The translations under genes were made by a program, and so were the position numbers. From Macrothele yani (lineage: Eukaryota; Arthropoda; Arachnida; Araneae; Macrothelidae), in the NCBI GenBank assembly GCA_039090855.1, contig CM076990.1, positions 198,591,232 through 198,655,231 on the forward strand: a DNA stretch of 64,000 nt. The letters run 5' to 3'. This document shows positions 21,622 to 32,154 of the stretch, piece after piece. The first letter of the stretch is position 1; each line of letters begins with the position of its first letter. The notes under the pieces were generated by a model, which worked only from the letters and a program-made list of their open reading frames with translations, had not been told where the DNA came from and made no database searches.

Positions 21622-22731
21622 AGAGATGGAAACGGGCCACGGGTCAAGGTGTTCCTGACCCGATTTTGACCCGGTTTTATTCCCGTTTCATTTTTGAAAA
21701 GAGAAAAATATATTCGAAAGAAAAATGCGCTTTGTGGAATTCTGTACTCGATACTGGTGCCCACGGAGTGAATAATGATTTGCCATGCAAAAATATTGTC
21801 GTCTCTTTCTTAAAGCAACGAAGATTTCCGCCGACCGACATCAGACACACCGACACCATATGGTAAAAAGATACTTCCTTTGCGTTCTTTTACAGTGCGA
21901 TTGCCCAGGGAAAGGTACAGGCAAACGCCCTTCTCCTGCTTCTCAGCTGATTCACTCTCTCTCTCTGTGCGAAGTTCACTTTATGACTAAGAGTTACTTT
22001 TCACATCACATCTTTTACATTGAGCATTCAGAGGTTTTCGATTGATGTGCGAACATCCCGTTCCCATGACATGTCATGTCGAAATTAGCTCCTTATTTGT
22101 TAATGTGGATGGATTTAATATTAAGGAGGTTGAGAAAGTCTTTTTGGCCAACAAATGCGTGCTTGTTGAAAACCACAAGGGAAAGAGTGAATGCTTGAAT
22201 TTGTTTCGTCTCATTAAGGAACCGGTGAAAAATTCTGTGTTGTTTGGGTCCTGCTTTTTGTTCAAAATGTGGAAAATGTGTAATTAAAAAGAAAGATGTC
22301 GACGGTGTAATAAAAGATTATGGAACCAAAAATCTGACGAACCATATGAAAGTATGCGCACTTCCATCAAAGCGTGGAAATTTGAACAATCTAAATACAT
22401 TAAAAAAATACATTTGTGTAATCGTAAATAATGATTCCCATTTGTAATATACTCCATGGTCATGGTCAGCCATTACTTCTGGATTACGCAAAATAGTAGC
22501 ACTAAATATGTCACTAAAATTTAGCAAGTAACCAGATTTTATTATTAAAAAAGGATTTCACTTATTAAATATCAAGCAGTTATTGGGATGAATACATATA
22601 TTACGTTTATATGTATATATTTATATAAATTGAGTTTCCAATTTATAGTTCAAAGCAGATTTGTCCGGGTTAGTTGCAGGTCCGGATCTGGTCGGGTCCG
22701 AAATTTTTGACCCGTTAAATTTTTGACTCTG
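21622..22731 (+). mobile_element. hAT-type non-autonomous element, copy A
   Basis: The left end is CAGAGATGGAAACGGG and the right end is the complement of CAGAGTCAAAAATTTAACGG. The flanks GCCATAAT (21614-21621) and GCCCTAAT (22732-22739) form an 8-bp target duplication with one mismatch, the hAT hallmark. Subterminal regions are rich in ACCCG/CGGGT repeats. At 1110 bp it is too short for a hAT transposase and carries only a BED-type zinc finger reading frame, here frameshifted. Copies B and C lie at 28033-29180 and 36519-37879. Confidence 0.85.
22069..22420 (+). pseudogene. BED-type zinc finger ORF, frameshifted (copy A)
   Basis: Starts MTCHVEISSLFVNVDGF and runs to KEPVKNSVLFGSC near 22250, where a one-base shift is needed to continue into CSKCGKCVIKKKDVDGVIKD and LTNHMKVC. 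It is clearly homologous to the intact 111-residue frame in copy B. The zinc ligands (Cys-x2-Cys, His-x4-Cys) are kept despite the shift. Confidence 0.75.
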
Positions 22732-22929
22732 GCCCTAATATATCAGAAAGTATGGCTAAAACACTACTCTTTGCGAAAATTGCTGCACCAAAAAAGAATC
22801 ACGCTATCCAAATGAAATCTATATCACATATTCCTGAAGTTATAGGAGATTACTGATTACTCATAACTTGACTAAAAAGAGTTTTTTCACTTCAAAACTC
22901 AGTATCGTATGAAGACATCTCGAGCAACG

Positions 22930-23935
22930 GTAACAGTGTCTACACGGCGGGGCATTGAATGAAAGAGGCTTTTGATATCGTTCTGGGGAATAGCCAGCCA
23001 GGCTGCTTCTGTGCGAGACCAGACTTGCGGTTACAGAGGAGGCACTTGACGGGACAGTAGCTTAGCTACTATGTCCCAGACATGTTCGATCGGGAGACAT
23101 ATCCGGCGAACGGGCAGGCCAGGGAAGAAGTGGTATCTGCTGTGCATGGAAGAGATCTTGGACATTCCGGGCTACATGTGGCCGAGCGTTTTTCTGCTGG
23201 AATATAGCTCCAGGACAACTGTGAAGGAAGGGTATCGCATCTGCCTCTAAACCATCCCTGATCTATCGCTGGCAGTTGAAGGTTCGCTCAATTCATTTCA
23301 AGAGAGATCACGAACTGAACCCAATGGCGCTCCAAATCATGAGGCTTGGCGTTGGCCCGGAATGACGTTGCAAAATGGACGCTGCAAGGTGCCTTTCACC
23401 ACGGTGTCTTCGAACACATATGCAACCATCATGGTACATCAAGTTGACTCGTGACTCATTAGAAAGCACGACCTGTTGCCAATCAGCGCGCCAGTGTCTG
23501 TGTTCGAGACCCCACAGCAGCCTGAGGCCTCTGTGATTGAGGATCAAAGGAATGCTCAGCAATGGGCTGCTAGCGACCAGTCCTCTGTTAAGCAGACGAC
23601 GTCAAACTGTGCTGGAGCACAAAGCCTGACCTGCAACAATGCTCCACTGCTGCGCTGACACTGTGGATGGCACTATGCGATCGCTCACTGCCATGCGGTT
23701 CAGGTGTCTGTCATCCCGTGCAGTCGTGCGAATTTTCAGTCCATTTCCCGGATATCTGTGCGTCCGAATTTCATCCATCCACTGACGCCAAGTTCGTATC
23801 ACTGTGTTAACGTTTTCTCCCGTACGAGTAGTAATTTTGTGGTAGGAAAATTCAGCTTCTTTCATGCCAGCAGTCCTTCCTCGCTCAAAGTCCGTCAGGT
23901 GTTCATAATGCGACCTTCTTCAGCGACGGGCTTAG
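22930..23935 (-). pseudogene. Tc1-like transposase relic
   Basis: Minus-strand order: N-terminal TGENVNTVIRTWRQWMDEIR (HTH second half, about 23790), LSNESRVNLMYHDG at about 23430 (first catalytic Asp replaced by Asn), VRRHRGERHL, SLMIWSAIG, an FQQKNARPHVA type segment near 23180 (second Asp replaced by Lys), SPIEHVWDIVAK near 23080, and FHSMPRRVDTVTVARD near 22950. Two of three catalytic residues are lost, and there are several frame changes. Confidence 0.82.
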
Positions 23936-24253
23936 CGAGACACAAGAAACACCCTTTCGACCGAATGCCGGCTCTTCACTGATTACAACATCTCCTTTAA
24001 GTCAGGTTTTTGTATCCAAGACCGGACAGTTCAGAGGGCGCTGGTCCGAAACCGAATGCACAATTTCATTCACATTTTAATCATTTGGATGTCCCAACTT
24101 GTACATATCCTGTAAGTTTGGAGATAATACCAGCAGTTCTTCATGGTGTTAAAATTTTCACAAACGTTAGCGTATTTATCATAAATTTTTCTACCATCCG
24201 TCTGTGGATACAATTACACAACGTTTGGAAATGAAACTAAAAGGTTCTTTTTT

Positions 24254-24712
24254 ACGCTTTCCAACCGTAGGTTGAAGAAGCGTATATGCTCCAGCTTTGT
24301 CCGTCTGTCTGTCTATCCGTCCGTCCGTTCGTCCGCACGATAACTCGCGTAAAAACGGTTCGATTTCGATGAAATTTTAGTATGTGGTAGGGCACAACCT
24401 GGGAAGAAACCCTATTGAAAATAGACGAAATGGGGTCAAAGGTCAGGACATAGGAGCGGGATCCATTCCACAGCCCTTATGCATCATAACTTACGTAAAA
24501 CTGCTTCGATTGCGACAAAACTTCATCATGTTGTTCCCGAGATGTACTGAACCAATTCTGTTTAATAACATCGAAATGGGGTCAAAGGAGGGCACAGGAG
24601 CGAGATTTATTCCACAGCCATTATCCTCATAACTTGAGAACTGATTTCTGGTATGTTGGAAAGCGTATCATAATCAATGCATTGCATGATTTTACTAACT
24701 TGTTATATCAAT
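24254..24712 (+). repeat. Modular repeat block 1 (about 140-bp modules)
   Basis: Begins ACGCTTTCCAACCGTAGG after a short T run, then a CTGTCTGTCCG-type microsatellite. Modules follow that start CATAACTTRCGTAAAA, contain CGATTTCGATGAAATTT, GAAATGGGGTCAAAGG and GGGATCCATTCCA, and repeat with about 140-bp spacing. It ends TTTCTGGTATGTTGGAAAGC followed by GCATTGCATGATTTTACTAA. ACGCTTTCCAAC and GTTGGAAAGCGT form a 12-bp inverted pair at the ends. Two full modules and a partial one are present. No coding role is apparent. Confidence 0.8.
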
Positions 24713-24865
24713 AGTTGGAAAGCACTTTTACGACCTTCTTTATGTTTTATCCGTCCACTAGTCGGTTCAAAATTAGATATTGAAAATTTCGGTGACCATT
24801 ATTTTGCATTAACCTCCCTCTCTATTTTATTCTCTTAAAGGATCCCAGTGAGTATTATTTGATAG

Positions 24866-24965
24866 CTGATTTAGGGCTGTTGGTTCCAGGGATCGGATAA
24901 ATCCCACTGCCAGAAAGCAAACACAACATTTATGTTTACTCGAGTCGGTCATGTACGGGCTTATC
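24866..24965 (-). mobile_element. SINE-A fragment
   Basis: Antisense fragment: TGATTTAGGGCTGTTGGTTCC, AGCAAACACAACATTTATG and a weak tRNA-like remnant TCGGTCATGTACGGGC. Confidence 0.55.
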
Positions 24966-24969
24966 TGGT

Positions 24970-25465
24970 TTGTCAGTTGATTTGGTCCAAGCCCTTGGGA
25001 AGTAGAAGCATGTGGCACTGTTGTGTGAAGCATGTGATTTATTAGTTATAAAATACTTTCGAAAACAGATATTTGTACACCTCAGCCGCTTGGAGCCGAA
25101 AAGTATTTTAATACTGAAAACAGGTATAACTTTGGATATCACACAACATTTAAAATTGACTTCACCTTAAACTTTCGTTCTTGCATCCCATAAAACTTTG
25201 TGATCGGAAGCAGGATAAAATAAGAGGTCGATCTGATTCGTACGACACTTTCCGAACTCATTTCTATGAACACAAAAAAAATTATATGAACAGAAATATC
25301 TTGCAAGGTTATTAACAGAGTTAATACCTCAAAGAAAATTTCGGCAGTTTTGGTATTCGGAAAGAAGAAATGTGTACCTACAAAATTAATTTCGGGCTGA
25401 GAGATGAATCTTTTTGCTATTCATTTTTTTTAATACAATGTATCTGTGTGAACAAGCTTTTCTGT
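24970..25465. other. No recognised feature
   Basis: No gene or known repeat. Confidence 0.5.
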
Positions 25466-25469
25466 ATCA

Positions 25470-25927
25470 TTTTTTACGCTTTCCAACCGTAGGTTGAAGA
25501 AGCGTATATGCTCCAGATTTGTCCGTCTGTATATCTGTCTGCCTGTCTGTCTGTCTGTCCGTCAGCACCATAACTCGCGTAAAAATGGTTCGATTTCGAT
25601 GAAATTTTAGTATGTGGTAGAGGACAACCTGGGAAGGAACCCTATTGAAAATGGATGAAATGGGGTCAAAGGTCAGGACATAGGAAGGGATCCATTCCAT
25701 CGCCCTTATGCGTCATAACTTGCGTAAAAATGCTTCGATTGCGACAAAACTTCATCATGTTGTTTCAAAGATGTACTACACCGGTTCTGCTTAATATCAT
25801 CGAAATAGTGGCAAAGGCCAGGAGCGAGATTTATTCCACAGCCATTATCCTCATAAGTTGAGTAATGATTTCTGGTATGTTGGAAAGCGTATCATAAACA
25901 ATGCATTGCATGATTTTACTAACTTGT
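25470..25927 (+). repeat. Modular repeat block 2
   Basis: Same family and order as block 1: TTTTTTACGCTTTCCAACC start, CTGTCTGTCTGTCCG tract, two and a half modules, and the TTTCTGGTATGTTGGAAAGC end. It lies in the same orientation as block 1, about 1.2 kb away. Confidence 0.82.
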
Positions 25928-25934
25928 TGATTTA

Positions 25935-26396
25935 AAGCGAACTGAAAAAAAAAGTAGCGTGATTTCCAACGATCTCTAAGTGAATGAAGGTATTTTAGAA
26001 TTCTTCGGTGCGACTTTTGAGGTAGCGAATAATCCCGTTCTCCCTTTAGTTTTACAAAAATGGTAAAAGGTTGAGATCTGTATTTCAAATGAAATGAACT
26101 ACTGGTTCAATAACACACTGGTCTGTCTAGCCGATACTTTTGAAACCATTTGAGGTTAATGACACTGCGGTATTTATGGTCACAAGGTAAAGGTTTCGCT
26201 AGAGTCAACAAAAACACAGAGAAAGCATTTTTATCTGAGGGAGAGTCTAACCATGGCTGTGAGAACTAGCCCAAGGAAGGCTGCTGATAACTACAGATAT
26301 GACCACCCTCCCGACTGAGTGGTGAGGAGAGATGCTTCCATGATATTCGCCGAAAGATAACCGCCCACACCAGCACCATCATCACTACGACCACAT

Positions 26397-26430
<34 letters not shown>

Positions 26431-26800
26431 ATGTGCAAACATGTTGGGTGGGAAGAAATGTTAAGTTCAAAGTTCGAAAGTTCGACAGATAGCAGCTTTT
26501 ATAATATAACCAAACAGCATGAGGTAGACTACCTTATGGAAACAAAAACGAAAATTAATGGTGTTCAAAATTTGTAAATGCTGATCTTCCCTTTTCCTAC
26601 GAAAATACAGAACAGGGAGGGACCGAAAATAAAACCTTAACACTTGTATGTGTGACCAAATTAAATAAATAATGTCCCTAATTCCATCATGCTGTTCCTT
26701 CATCTACCTGTTTGGGATCACAATACATTCACAGCGGATGTTGAAAAAATTGTCTTTGTCGGATACGCTTTTCCACGTGTTTTCTCGTATTTGGGATGAA
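25935..26800. other. No gene; (CA)n microsatellite at 26398-26428
   Basis: Only the CA repeat is recognised in this stretch. Confidence 0.5.
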
Positions 26801-26839
26801 TTACTGGGTTGGAAAGAAAGTAATTTCTGCAAATGCGAG

Positions 26840-27320
26840 GCAACAGAAAAGTACTAATTACAGGTACAAATCAGTCCAAAATGTAGACGCCATTGTTTGC
26901 CACGGCCTGCTCCCGTCATCTGGGCAGATGTTGGATATTGTCCCTGTAGAATTATATCGGCTTGGACGCAAAGAAGTGATACTAATTACAGGTACAAATC
27001 AGTATAGTGCTAGAAAAGTACAATAATTAAATGTCCAGCTATATTAATTAGAGTACTAATTACAGGTACAGATCAGTCCAAAATATAGTCGCCATCGTTT
27101 GCCACGACCTGCTCCCGTCCTCTGGGCAGATGTTGGATATTGTCCCTGTAGAATTATATCGGCTTGGACGCAAAGAAGTGATACTAATTACAGGTACAAA
27201 CCAGTCCAAAATGTAGTCGCCATTGTTTGCCACGACCTGCTCCCGTCGTCTGGGCAGATGTTGGATATTGTCCCTGTAGAATTATATCGGCTTGGACGCA
27301 AAGAAGGGAATAAGTGCGCG
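26840..27320 (-). repeat. Triplicated mariner C-terminal coding segment
   Basis: Three direct copies of a roughly 130-bp unit (about 27187-27315, 27055-27186 and 26854-26990). Each encodes on the minus strand FFASKPI, a stop, FYRDNIQHLP, a VVANxGDY-type segment and a PVIS ending. This is the mariner C-terminus immediately upstream of the terminal repeat. All copies share the same internal TAA after KPI, so that stop predates the triplication. About 65 bp of unrelated sequence separates the last two copies. Confidence 0.88.
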
Positions 27321-27356
27321 TTCGACAAAGTTTCGGTTGGTGAACCGCTGTCCTTC

Positions 27357-28010
27357 CAGGAAATGTTGCAACGACCGGAAAAGGTGGTAGTCGCTTGGAG
27401 AAATGCCCAGGAAATGTTGCAACGACCGGAAAAGGTGGTAGTCGCTTGGAGAAATGCTCAGGAAATGTTGCAACGACCGGAAAAGGTGGTAGTCGCTCGG
27501 AGAAATGCCCGGGAAATGTTGCAACGACCGGATTAGGTGGTAGTCGCTTGAAATGTCCAGAAATGTTGCAACAGGAAATGTTGCAATGCCCAGGAAATGT
27601 TGCAACGACCGGAAAAGGTGGTAGTCGCTTGGAGAAATGCCCAGGAAATGTTGCAACGACCGGAAAAGGTGGTAGTCGCTTGGAGAAATGCTCAGGAAAT
27701 GTTGCAACGACCGGAAAAGGTGGTAGTCGCTTGGAGAAATGCCCAGGAAATGTTGCAACGACCGGAAAAGGTGGTAGTCGCTTGGAGAAATGCTCAGGAA
27801 ATGTTGCAACGACCGGAAAAGGTGGTAGTCGCTCGGAGAAATGCTCAGGAAATGTTGCAACGACCGGATTAGGTGTTAGTCGCTTGGAGAAATGCCCAGG
27901 AAATGTTGCAACGACCGGAAAAGGTGGTAGTCGCTTGGAGAAATGCCCAGGAAATGTTGCAACGACCGGAAAAGGTGGTAGTCGTTTGGAGAAATGCACA
28001 GGAAATAGGT
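27357..28010 (-). repeat. 51-bp tandem array derived from mariner transposase (about 12 copies)
   Basis: The unit is 51 bp (17 codons): about eight copies at 27593-28003, a rearranged short segment, one shortened copy, then three more at 27357-27510. On the minus strand each unit reads SPSDYHLFRSLQHFLGI, which is the conserved mariner segment that follows the SPDLA motif and contains the third catalytic Asp (in PSDYH). The last unit runs on without a break into HFLEGQRFTNRNFVERAL, the normal mariner continuation. Because 51 is divisible by three, several frames stay open on both strands, producing spurious proteins of 190-270 residues. Confidence 0.92.
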
Positions 28011-28032
28011 TGGGGGCAGCAGCAGCAGCAGC

Positions 28033-28138
28033 CAGAGTTGGAAACGGGTCAAAAATTTTGGACCCAACCTGACCCGATCCGACCCAAACCCGTGACTAAC
28101 TCGGACAAATCTGCTTTGAACTATCAATTCGAAATTCA

Positions 28139-28179
<41 letters not shown>

Positions 28180-29180
28180 TCCCAATAACTGCTTGATATT
28201 TAATAACTGAAATCCTTTTTTAATAATAAAATGTGGTTACTTGCTAAATTTTAGTGCAATTTTTAGTGCCACTATTTTGCGTAATCCAGAAGTAATGGCT
28301 GACTATGACTGTGACCATGGAGTTTATTACAAATGGGAATCATTATTTACGATTACACAAATGTATTTTTTTTAAATGTATTTAGATTGTTCATTCTTTC
28401 CACGCTTTGATGGAGGTGTGCATACATTCATATGGTCCGTTAGATTTTTGGTTCCATAATCTTTTATTACACCGTCGACATCTTTCTTTGTAATTATACA
28501 CTTTCCACATTTTGAACAACAAGCAAGACCAAACAACATAGATTTATTTACCGGTTCCTTAATGAGACGAAACAATTTCCAGTATTCACTCTTCCCCCTG
28601 TGGTTTGCAACAAGCACGTATTTTTTGGCCTCGACGCCTTTCTTAACCTTAATATGAAATCCATTTATACTAACAAATAAGCAGTTAATTTCGACATGCC
28701 ATGTCATGGGAATGGGAGGTTAGTACATTAATCGAAAGCCTCTGGAAGCTCAATGTAAAAGATGCAATGTGAAAAGTAACTCTTAGTCATACAGTGAACT
28801 TCGCATGGAGAGAGTGAATCAGCTGAGAAGCAGGAGAATGGCGTTTGTCTGTACCTTGCCCTGGGCAATTGCACTTTAAAAGAACTCAAAGGAAGTATCT
28901 TTTTACCATATGGTGTCGGTGTGTTTGACTTCGATCGATGGAAATCTTCTTTGCTTTAAGAAAGAGACGACAATATTTTTGCATGACAAATCATTATTCA
29001 CTCCGTGGGCACCAGTATCAACTACAGAATTCCACAAAGCGCATTTTTCTTTGGAATATATTTTTCTCTTTTCATAAATGAAACGGGAATAAAATCGCGT
29101 CAAAATCTGATCAGAAACACCTTGACTCGACCCGTTGGACACGCAAGAAATTGTCGACCCGTGACCCGTTTCCATCTCTG
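28033..29180 (-). mobile_element. hAT-type non-autonomous element, copy B, nested in mariner
   Basis: Ends CAGAGTTGGAAACGGGTC at 28033 and its inverted partner at 29180. The flanks GCAGCAGC (28025-28032) and GCAGCAGG (29181-29188) are an 8-bp duplication with one mismatch. Orientation is opposite to copy A. The element contains a (TA)n tract at about 28140-28175 and the intact BED-finger frame at 28372-28707. Because it interrupts the mariner coding sequence, it arrived after the mariner. Confidence 0.88.
28372..28707 (-). CDS. BED-type zinc finger protein of a hAT-like element, 111 aa
   Basis: Open frame starting MTWHVEINCLFVSINGF. Residues about 40-96 fit a BED finger: Trp43 and Phe46 aromatic pair, Cys67-x2-Cys70, a DYGTKNLTDH segment with His92, and Cys96. 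BED fingers are the site-binding domains at the N-terminus of many hAT transposases. Here no RNase H-like catalytic domain or C-terminal dimerisation domain follows within the element. The frame is intact in this copy and frameshifted in copy A. It may be only the first exon of a lost transposase, or a stand-alone DNA-binding protein. Expression is unknown. Confidence 0.6.
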   Translation of the reverse strand: MTWHVEINCLFVSINGFHIKVKKGVEAKKYVLVANHRGKSEYWKLFRLIKEPVNKSMLFGLACCSKCGKCIITKKDVDGVIKDYGTKNLTDHMNVCTPPSKRGKNEQSKYI

Positions 29181-29276
29181 GCAGCAGGTCCCAGCCCAGG
29201 TCCCTGACCTTGTGACAGGTCCCCCGTGCTGTGTGAGATCTCGCTCCATCCTGCTGTAGGAAGACGCACTTCCGGT
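29181..29276 (-). pseudogene. Mariner transposase, second catalytic Asp segment
   Basis: The minus strand of about 29250-29181 reads LQQDGARSHTA followed by LGWDLLP, the mariner region between the second and third Asp. It stops exactly at the hAT insertion; LLP reappears as the (CTG)n-expanded LLLLLPPTYF on the other side near 28030-28000. Confidence 0.8.
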
Positions 29277-29973
29277 TCAGCAGTGTTGTTCATTTCGACG
29301 TGAGCGATGTGTGCAGATCATCGAGCTGACGGCAGTAAACATCCGTAGTGATAGTGGAGTTGTCTTGCAGCAGCTCAAAAACACAACACCCCGCATATTC
29401 CACCAATCAGAGAGCAGGACCTTATGAGGGTGTAAGCCGGCTTTGAGGGTCCGCATGGGCTTCTGTTTTGGGTTCAACCACTGTTTCCGGACGCTGACAT
29501 TGTCATACAGAACCCATTTCTCGTCACCTGTCACAATTGTAGTCCAAGAACGGTTCAACTTGGTCACGTGCAAGCAGGAAAATGCATACACTCATGCGAT
29601 TTGCTTTCTGCTCAACTGTTAGTTGATGGGGTACCCAAACTCCCTTGTTGTGCACCTTCCCAAATTGACGCAGGTGCGTGATAATGCTCATGGAGGTATC
29701 CCCAAATGTTCGGCCAATTCCCGCGTGGTCATAGGTGGGTCAGTATCCACTAAGGTCTTCAAGCATGTCCATATCCACTGTAGCGGGTCTTCTGGCTTTG
29801 GGACGGTCTGACGGGTCAAAATTTGCCTCGCGAAACCGTTCGAACCAGCGATAGCACTGACGATATGATAAGTCATTGGGGTATACACTGGTAATATTCG
29901 TTATAGCGCTAGCGGAGCTGCTATCACGACGAAACTTGTACAGCACGCAATGGCAGATGTGCTCCTTTTCCAC
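29277..29973 (-). pseudogene. Mariner transposase, N-terminal and first catalytic part
   Basis: Starts MEKEHICHCVLYKFRRDSSS at 29973, with CYRWFERFREANFD and RPKARRPATVDMDML. A frame change leads to DPPMTTRELAEHLGIPP (second HTH), and another frame holds IVTGDEKWVLYDN, then the HPHKVLLSDWWNMRGVV segment. A Gly-Val-Val to CCKTT region is shifted again. Motifs are well conserved but at least three frames are needed. Confidence 0.88.
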
Positions 29974-30159
29974 TTCCCTGTTGGCTGGCGCTTACACTCT
30001 TCACCTTCTGACGACCAACTGCCACTGACTTAAGCCACCTGCCTGCTGATGTCATACCGGCGTGCTGCACAATATCAGCGGCCAATGGGCGACGTGGCCG
30101 GGAATTCGACTTCGGATGTCTCGACATCGGACATTACTTTCTTTTCAACCCAATGCCAG

Positions 30160-30450
30160 TTACCTCACCTTGTGTTTGAATCGGAAGGCAGGCCCGTAGC
30201 CAGACCGAATAGTTGGGAGTGGCGGCTGATGATTGAGATCGAGCAAAGGATAAAAAGGAGGTCGGGCACTGTACTGCAGTGTGAGTTGCTACAATGGAAA
30301 ATGAGGTCAGGCACTGTACTGCAGTGTGAGTTACTACAATGGGCTACGCAAACACAGGTCAGGCGCCGCTCGGCCTGAGCCCTTCCTTGGCAACGGCCCT
30401 GTCGGATAGACGAAGGAAATTTGCTTTTCTAATGATTATGGAAGATGGAC
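30160..30450. other. Short tandem duplication near 30255-30345
   Basis: AGGTCGGGCACTGTACTGCA, GTGTGAGTTGCTACAATGG occurs twice in tandem at about 47-bp spacing. Nothing else is recognised. Confidence 0.6.
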
Positions 30451-30454
30451 TTGG

Positions 30455-30575
30455 CAGCCCCAGTGGCGCATTGGTCTAGGGCGCTGGCTTATGATCATTC
30501 GCCCTAGTTGGGTCCGGGTTCGAATCCCAGTGAGGCATGGATGTTTGCGTTTATCTCTCGACATTGGCTCTCAAT
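30455..30575 (+). mobile_element. SINE-A head, truncated
   Basis: Sense tRNA-like head with CCCAGTGGCGCATTGGTCTA and GGGTTCGAATCCCAGTGAGG, followed by CATTGGCTCTC, then an unrelated sequence. The 3' half is missing. Confidence 0.8.
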
Positions 30576-30921
30576 ATGTTACTTGCCCAACACTGGTTAT
30601 CTGTGTACATTGGTCATTTAGCAAACTGTAAAATTCATGTTTGATGTGTACTTGTTTACAATGTGTTACATGATCAACACTGTCTATATTTGTGTACATT
30701 AACCAATTGGCATGCTGTCAACCATGTATGATTTGTGCTTGTTGCTGTGTAATTTCTGTCTCCTGTTTATGTCTGCCAGTATGTCTTTGTACCACTAAGT
30801 CCAATAAATCATTAAACAAAGAAAAAAAAAAAGACATACTTGAAAAGCTGAGTTTTGTAAAGTAGTCGCAATTCATCCTAAAATTTTCTAATTTTGTCGC
30901 TAGGTGGCAGTAGAGTGCGTC

Positions 30922-30927
<6 letters not shown>

Positions 30928-30952
<25 letters not shown>

Positions 30953-31162
30953 TTGGAGGTTTAATGACCACCGTCAGCAACTCAGTGGGCTATAAGCAGT
31001 CGCCCGTCCCTAATTTAGGGTCACTGGTTCCAGGGAAGGGGGAGAGCCAGTGCCGTAAGACAAACACAACACATCCATGCCTCACCGGGACTCGAACCCG
31101 GACCCTTTTCGGAAGAATGATCAGAGGCCATCGCTTAGACCACTGCGCCACCGGGCCGCGGC
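30928..31162 (-). mobile_element. SINE-A copy with target duplication
   Basis: Full-length antisense copy with T-tract 30928-30950. The flanks CGTCTAATTT (left) and CGTCTGAATTT (right, 31163) are a near-identical target duplication. Confidence 0.93.
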
Positions 31163-31179
31163 CGTCTGAATTTGTCATA

Positions 31180-32150
31180 ATTATAATAATAATAACCAGA
31201 GGCGTGGTGTTTCATAGGTATTACCTGATGGCTAAAAAAGTACTATGAACTCATTGCAATAAAATTTGGTTTTATTTGAAACTAACCGTGAAATGAAGTC
31301 GAGGTATACTTATTCTTGAACTCAATTCGGCTTTTCCCCCAAGAATTATTTATGTAAAACGTTGGCCTAAAATTTTCCATGTTGCCGACGCCTTCTGTGT
31401 TTCACACATTTCTGTCAGACGAGAAAAAGAGACGTGGCCAGCCAAGGAAAGTGTTTACACATGTTTGCACAACCACATAACCAAGAATTCCAGAAGCTTT
31501 CCGCTTGAAAGCTTTTTTTTTTTTTTTTTAAGTTGTATAGGTTTGCTGTTTAGAACATAACTTTTCACGCCTCTGACGCAAAAGGCTGTTTTAAAACACC
31601 TTTGATTCTGCAACTGTAAAGTATAGAAGATCCTGTGTCGGTATTTATCACTATCACACTCAAACATGTTATAGTCAGCGCAAGTATACTCAACGCAAAG
31701 CTTATCATCACCAATCCGGTAACATGTGTAGTTAAAGCTACGCTGTGTGGATTGTGAGGTCAATAACCGCTATCAGGCATAGCCGTTTAATGTTCTGTAC
31801 AGGTAACATTCTTTACACTGCATACTGAATACATTTGCATTCTTGTCGTAGACTGTCGGTATCGCGCAGTGTTTTGAAGAAGAAAAAAACACATTGAATA
31901 CTAGCAAAAAATATTTCATCATCTTTATTTCTATGAAATTATAAATTGTCTATTCTTTTTTTTTTTTTTTTTTTGTCTTTCATGTCACCGCTAGTATACC
32001 ATTATGTAAAGAAATATAGAAGGTTTCGTTTAGTGAAAAGTCATTGGGCGTTGGGCAGAAGAAATTCAACCATAATTTCCGCCTCTGCTGATGTGCTGAT
32101 GAACGTTTCTATTAGGTGGGGTGTGCTTTTTTGCAATATCTATTTTAATT
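31180..32150. other. No recognised gene
   Basis: Contains A/T runs at about 31510-31530 and 31957-31975 only. Confidence 0.5.
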
Positions 32151-32154
32151 ATAT

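Larger units (their letters stand above)
26804..30153 (-). mobile_element. Expanded mariner element (about 3.3 kb)
   Basis: The left end CTGGGTTGGAAAGAAAGTAA (26804, TA in front) and the complement of TTGGGTTGAAAAGAAAGTAA (ending about 30153) are matching mariner terminal repeats. Between them the minus strand holds every part of one mariner transposase in the right order: N-terminal HTH (29973-29740), first Asp (IVTGDEKW, about 29545), second Asp (LQQDGARSHTA, about 29225), third Asp region, and C-terminus. Normal length is about 1.3 kb. The extra 2 kb comes from a nested hAT element (28033-29180), a 51-bp tandem array made of transposase sequence (27357-28010), and three tandem copies of the C-terminal end (26840-27320). 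Confidence 0.85.

Noticed and set aside
27184..27999. Long minus-strand open frame of 271 codons with HFSKRLPPFPVVATFPG repeats, resembling a repetitive structural protein
   Set aside because: It is a non-native frame of the 51-bp mariner-derived array. A 17-codon unit keeps several frames open on both strands. The native frame is SPSDYHLFRSLQHFLGI.
27395..28072. Plus-strand open frame of 225 codons with LEKCPGNVATTGKGGSR repeats
   Set aside because: Antisense shadow of the same array; no start context, signal or conservation supports it.
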